In this document: piece by piece, positions 60,331-64,000 of the stretch | Layout of the letters: every line of letters begins with the position of its first letter | How positions within the stretch are numbered: position 1 is the first letter of the stretch | Origin: Cunninghamella blakesleeana | Lineage: Eukaryota; Mucoromycota; Mucoromycetes; Mucorales; Cunninghamellaceae | Direction of reading: 5' to 3' | NCBI GenBank assembly: GCA_017871115.1 | Contig: JAFCIZ010000007.1 | Location: 2,480,001 to 2,544,000, forward strand | DNA length: 64,000 nt | Program-made: the position numbers and the translations under genes | Notes under the pieces: generated by a model | The model's input: the letters and a program-made list of their open reading frames with translations, nothing else | What the model was told of the DNA's origin: nothing | Database searches by the model: none

Positions 60331-62230
60331 TTTTTCATTGTATTCTAGTTTCCTTTTTAGATTGTATCATTATATCCTATTTTTTTAATATGATTATCAT
60401 TTTTTCTTATATTTATTATTAAAAAAATAAATAAAAAATAAAAATTGATTATATTTTAAATAGTTAATTCTATTATTTATAATCTAATATTGTCCATTTC
60501 GTTCTCTACTATGACGTTTACAAGCGTCCAAAAATTGCGACTATATAGTTGAAATTATTTGTCTATATTTATCTATAAATAGTATATGTGTTTATATTAA
60601 TATTTATACATAGTTTATTTAATATCATACATACTTTTATCAAACCCTAATTTTTACTCTTGCTAACTATACTAACTGATTAAGCTCCTTAACACTTGAA
60701 GGCGATTCAGTTGATCTACTCATTAAATATAGTTATTTTTTTTTCATTGAAGCAAACCATTTTTCTATTATTAATAAAGAATAGTATGAAATAAAATAAC
60801 AAGATTAATAACAGTATAAAAAAATAGTTGGAAATAAAAAAAAAAACAATAAGATAAAATAAAATAAATGGGAATGAAAACAAAAAGTAATATCGAGGAA
60901 AAATCAAAAATAAATATTTTTTTTTATCATGAATAAAGTAACCTTCATTCTTTTAAGATTATCCGTCAGTTTTTTTGACCTTATTAACTTATTTTATTAT
61001 CCTAGCATATACTTATGGTTTATAGATAAAAAAGATTTTGTTAAAAAAATACGAATAAAAGCTGTTTGCATAAATCGTTTATTAAGTATTATTTATGCAT
61101 ACTTTTTTCATTTTATTTCAAGCCAAATTAATCCATTCTAATAAACCTATATATATATATATATTCTATTGGATGACGTTTTCATGTATTATAGAGTAAA
61201 ATATATCTAATTTTTATAGGGTGATCACAGAAACCGTTTAACTCCCGCCAAATCAACTACGTACCAATCAGGGATATTCTTTTTATATTATTTTTCTTTG
61301 ATCAATCTCTTCATTTTATTATATATGGTCATAGGTATATTATTTTGTTTCTATTAATTGATATTGGTAAAGTTAAACATATTATAAATATCTAGTCTAT
61401 TATTTGTACAATGAAAATAAAAATAAATAAATAAATAAAAAGTAAAAATGAGTTAGAATTTTCAAAAATTGATATAGCAATTGTTAATTATAGATCTTTC
61501 TAATTCAAGTATAGTATTTTTATGGCCAAAAAATCATATAATGATTGTATACATACATACGTATTTCATTATAAGTATTATAAAAAAAAATTAATAACGA
61601 TCTCTGTAAATTTATTAATGAAAAAGAAGGAGAGCGAGGGGAAGTAGTAGATTAAATATATATAAAATAGGAAAATATTCATCCGAAAATAAATGTGACT
61701 CTACGTACATACGTAGTATACGATTTGATAAGTGTTGGTGTCGTGTCCAAAAAAGGAATTCAGGAGTGGAGTTTTAAAAATTTGGCCCAGTTACGTTTTT
61801 TTTTTTGTTTTCTTCGCCTTTCCTTTTTTTTCCTTTTTTTGTGCTCACTAACAATTTTTTTGAAAAGCAACCCAAGTCTTTCTATTTTTCCTTTTTCTTT
61901 TCTTCCTTTTTGTTATTTATATTTTTTTATTTAATAAAACCAAAGAAAAACAATCTTATAAAAAATTATATTAAAAAGATTGTTATATTATTTAAAAAAA
62001 AATATTAAAAATATAAAAGGTGAGTTGAATAATAAAAATACCCATTAGCATCTATTAAAAATATAAAAATATAAAAAAATAGATGAATAGAATAAATATA
62101 CCTAATTACTCAATTTATTGTTATTCACTATTTTTATTATGACGTTTATTAATCTCTCCTTTTTTTTATATTTTTTTTTTTTTACTGCTCTTTTACTTTT
62201 TTTATTTTTCAATAGATTTATAAACACAAG
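60331..62230. other. intergenic region, 1.9 kb
   Basis: AT-rich. The ORFs at 60716-60907 (minus), 60929-61141 and 61695-62008 are low complexity and not supported. A slightly GC-richer piece near 61219-61275 (GGGTGATCACAGAAACCG, CTCCCGCC) has no ORF. The segment 61735-61800 (GTGTCGTGTCCAAAAAAGG and GGAGTTTTAAAAATTTGGCCC) may hold a transcription start, far upstream of DEF1. Confidence 0.45.
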
Positions 62231-64000
62231 ATGACATCATACGCAACACGAACACAAACTTCATCAGAACAGAATGATTTGAAAAAACTAAAATCAAAAT
62301 ATGCTTCTAAATTATCTACACTTAAAGAATTATTTGCAGATTGGACAGACGATGATCTTTTATTTGTACTTGAAGAAGCAGATGGTGTATTAGAAGTAGC
62401 AGTAGATCGAATTAGTGAAGGTAATAATTATAATTATAATAATAATATGATTGGAGGAAATAAAAAAATAATAAACAACAACAATAAAATTTTTTATTAA
62501 CTTGATATTCTTCTTTTCCTTTTTTTTTTTTTTTTCTTTTCTTTCTGTTTTCTTTATTATTATTTTTTCAATCTACATAAATGTATTTTTCTAAATGTAT
62601 ATAAAGGGCATGCAAACCAATGGGGTGAAGTGAAAACAAAGAAATCAAAGAAAGAAGCACAAAAAGCAAAAGCAGCAGCAGCAGCAAATGTACCTCCAGT
62701 TGCACAACCAATGACATACCAAAAACCTGAACGCATACAAGCTCCCAAGACTTATATTGACAGAAATACTAAATCAACTAAAGGTATATATATATATATA
62801 TAAATATAAGAAGAATATACTTTATTTATATATATTTACATATCAACTGTGTGTAAACGCGTATTTTTTCAAAAAAAAAATTTTTTTCTCATACTTTTTT
62901 TTTTTTTCCTTCTGTTTATTTATTTATTTTCCTTTATATATTAATTGCATATATTATTATTTATTATTTATTTTAATAGCACCTCGTATCCCTAATAACA
63001 ATAACAATAATAATTATTCAAGAAAACCAGGAGCAAAACCAACACCAAGTTCTTGGGGATATGGCTCAGGACAGCAAAAATCTTCTACAACTGATTCTAC
63101 ATCTGGCGGTGGCTCATGGGCATCCATTGCATCAAGTAATAATAAACCTTCACATGAACCTTCTAATGATTGGAATGCTTCTACAAATATATCGAATGAT
63201 ACATGGGAGCAACCCTCTTGGGTAACGGAAGATAATACTAAAGAAAACACTGAATCCACTACTGCATCATCATCTACCTTACATAATAACGATATTGATA
63301 AACCTAAATCATGGGCAAGCTTACTAAAGTAAGGAATATATCATAACTATTCTATATATATATATGTATGTATGTGTATCTTATTAATTTAATCTTATTT
63401 ATTTTTTTAAATTAATTATTGTTATTATTATTAATTTAGAACACAACCTAAACCAGAACCAGAACCTGTCAAGAAACAAGAATCAGATTGGGGTACAGAA
63501 TCAAATAATAACGAAACAACAACTACAACAACAACCGATGCTTGGAATGCTACAAATGACTCATGGAATACGAATAATGATGAACCTGCTGCTGATGAAC
63601 GAACCACTACAACTAATAATAACGATTTAACAACTTCTGCTTGGAACGCTACTACCACTACCACTACTACTACCACTACTGCCACCACTGTCTCCGAATC
63701 TATAGAAGCCACTTCTACTCCTGCTGAAACTACCGAAAATGATGAATCAAAGACTTCTGCTCGTCAATTAAAACAAGAATCACCTGTTGTTATGCCCAAG
63801 AATGACGTTTCCATCTCAGATGTAGATGTTAAGTTTGGATCATTTAACTTGGATGATGATAATGTACAAGAAAAGACTGCTGTTAAAGAAAGGTAAAATG
63901 AATGAATATAATAAATAAATAAATAAACGAGAGTTGAACTTTTTTCTAATTTATATTTATACCATTATTATGGCTCATTACTATTCACAGTGTGACTGAT
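62231..64000 (+). CDS. DEF1: DEF1-like RNA polymerase II degradation factor, 3' truncated
   Basis: Promotes ubiquitylation and removal of stalled RNA polymerase II. Exons 62231-62420, 62607-62783, 62980-63328, 63440-63892 and 63991-64000 (cut by the window edge). The N-terminal CUE domain (about 22-63) has LKELFADWTDDDLLFVLEEA and AVDRISEGHANQWGEV, the form seen in fungal DEF1, where it binds ubiquitin. A Lys/Ala-rich helix follows (KTKKSKKEAQKAKAAA). The rest is Asn, Ser, Thr-rich with recurring Trp motifs (SSWGYG, GGSWASIA, NDWNAS, DAWNAT, DSWNTN, SAWNAT) and ends in DVDVKFGSFNLDD, where the visible part stops. The very Gln-rich C-terminus typical of DEF1 would lie beyond the edge. Confidence 0.85.

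Noticed and set aside
60929..61141. 70-residue ORF
   Set aside because: No recognisable motif; the same AT-derived composition is found in many spacer ORFs.
1..64000. tRNA, rRNA, CRISPR arrays and transposons
   Set aside because: I looked by eye for T-loop words, repeat-spacer arrays, transposase or reverse-transcriptase motifs and long terminal repeats, and saw none. A tRNAscan or repeat search would be decisive.

Overview
The window looks like nuclear DNA of an early-diverging filamentous fungus, probably Mucoromycota or a neighbouring zoosporic/zygomycete-grade lineage. The evidence is a very AT-rich base composition, many short introns with GTAAGT/GTAAAT-type donors and (A)TAG acceptors, abundant Asn/Gln/Ser homopolymers, and fungal-type genes: NuA4 EAF1, DEF1, NEO1-type flippase, DAP1, S28 peptidase, urease with UreG. 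CMC1 and a mitochondrial J-protein indicate a respiring mitochondrion, which argues against anaerobic chytrids. Species cannot be decided from the sequence alone. All gene models were spliced by hand; each listed model keeps one frame across all its junctions.

Layout. 1-558: 3' end of an acidic fungal protein. 2.1-3.2 kb: a small minus-strand ORF and a decayed membrane-protein gene. 4.6-7.6 kb: a chimeric gene with signal/TM segments, an Spt6-type S1 domain and tandem SH2, and C-terminal membrane helices. 8.6-9.8 and 11.4-14.9 kb: two Ser/Pro-rich proteins of unknown function. 15.8-21.6 kb: urease (minus) and its Ni-loading GTPase UreG (plus), divergently arranged, with micro-exons of 4, 8 and 11 nt. 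21.9-23.5 kb: 3-ketoacyl-CoA reductase. 24.6-29.8 kb: NEO1-type P4-ATPase in 20 exons. 30.6-34.9 kb: EAF1. 35.6-37.8 kb: a small SET protein and a UBL3-like ubiquitin fold. 38.7-42.4 kb: a secreted double-psi beta-barrel protein and an S28 serine peptidase. 42.4-45.1 kb: gene desert. 45.1-48.5 kb: ribosomal protein uS19, CMC1 and a steroid 5-alpha-reductase-like membrane enzyme. 48.6-50.8 kb: a five-repeat Myb protein with a mitochondrial-like leader, divergent from DAP1. 51.2-56.8 kb: an F-box/LRR protein ending in a CaaX box, a mitochondrial J-protein and ethanolamine kinase. 57.5-60.3 kb: tandem GST-like genes. 62.2-64.0 kb: 5' part of DEF1.

Functional links. Urease and UreG form a real two-gene metabolic pair (UreD and UreF are not here). 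NEO1, ethanolamine kinase, 3-ketoacyl-CoA reductase, the 5-alpha-reductase-like enzyme and DAP1 are all lipid or sterol genes, but they look like ordinary neighbours rather than a cluster. Several pairs share short divergent promoters (CMC1/reductase, Myb/DAP1, J-protein/ethanolamine kinase).

The most unusual items are the membrane-anchored Spt6-like tandem-SH2 gene, and the 4-nt urease micro-exon that carries the codon for a nickel-ligand aspartate.
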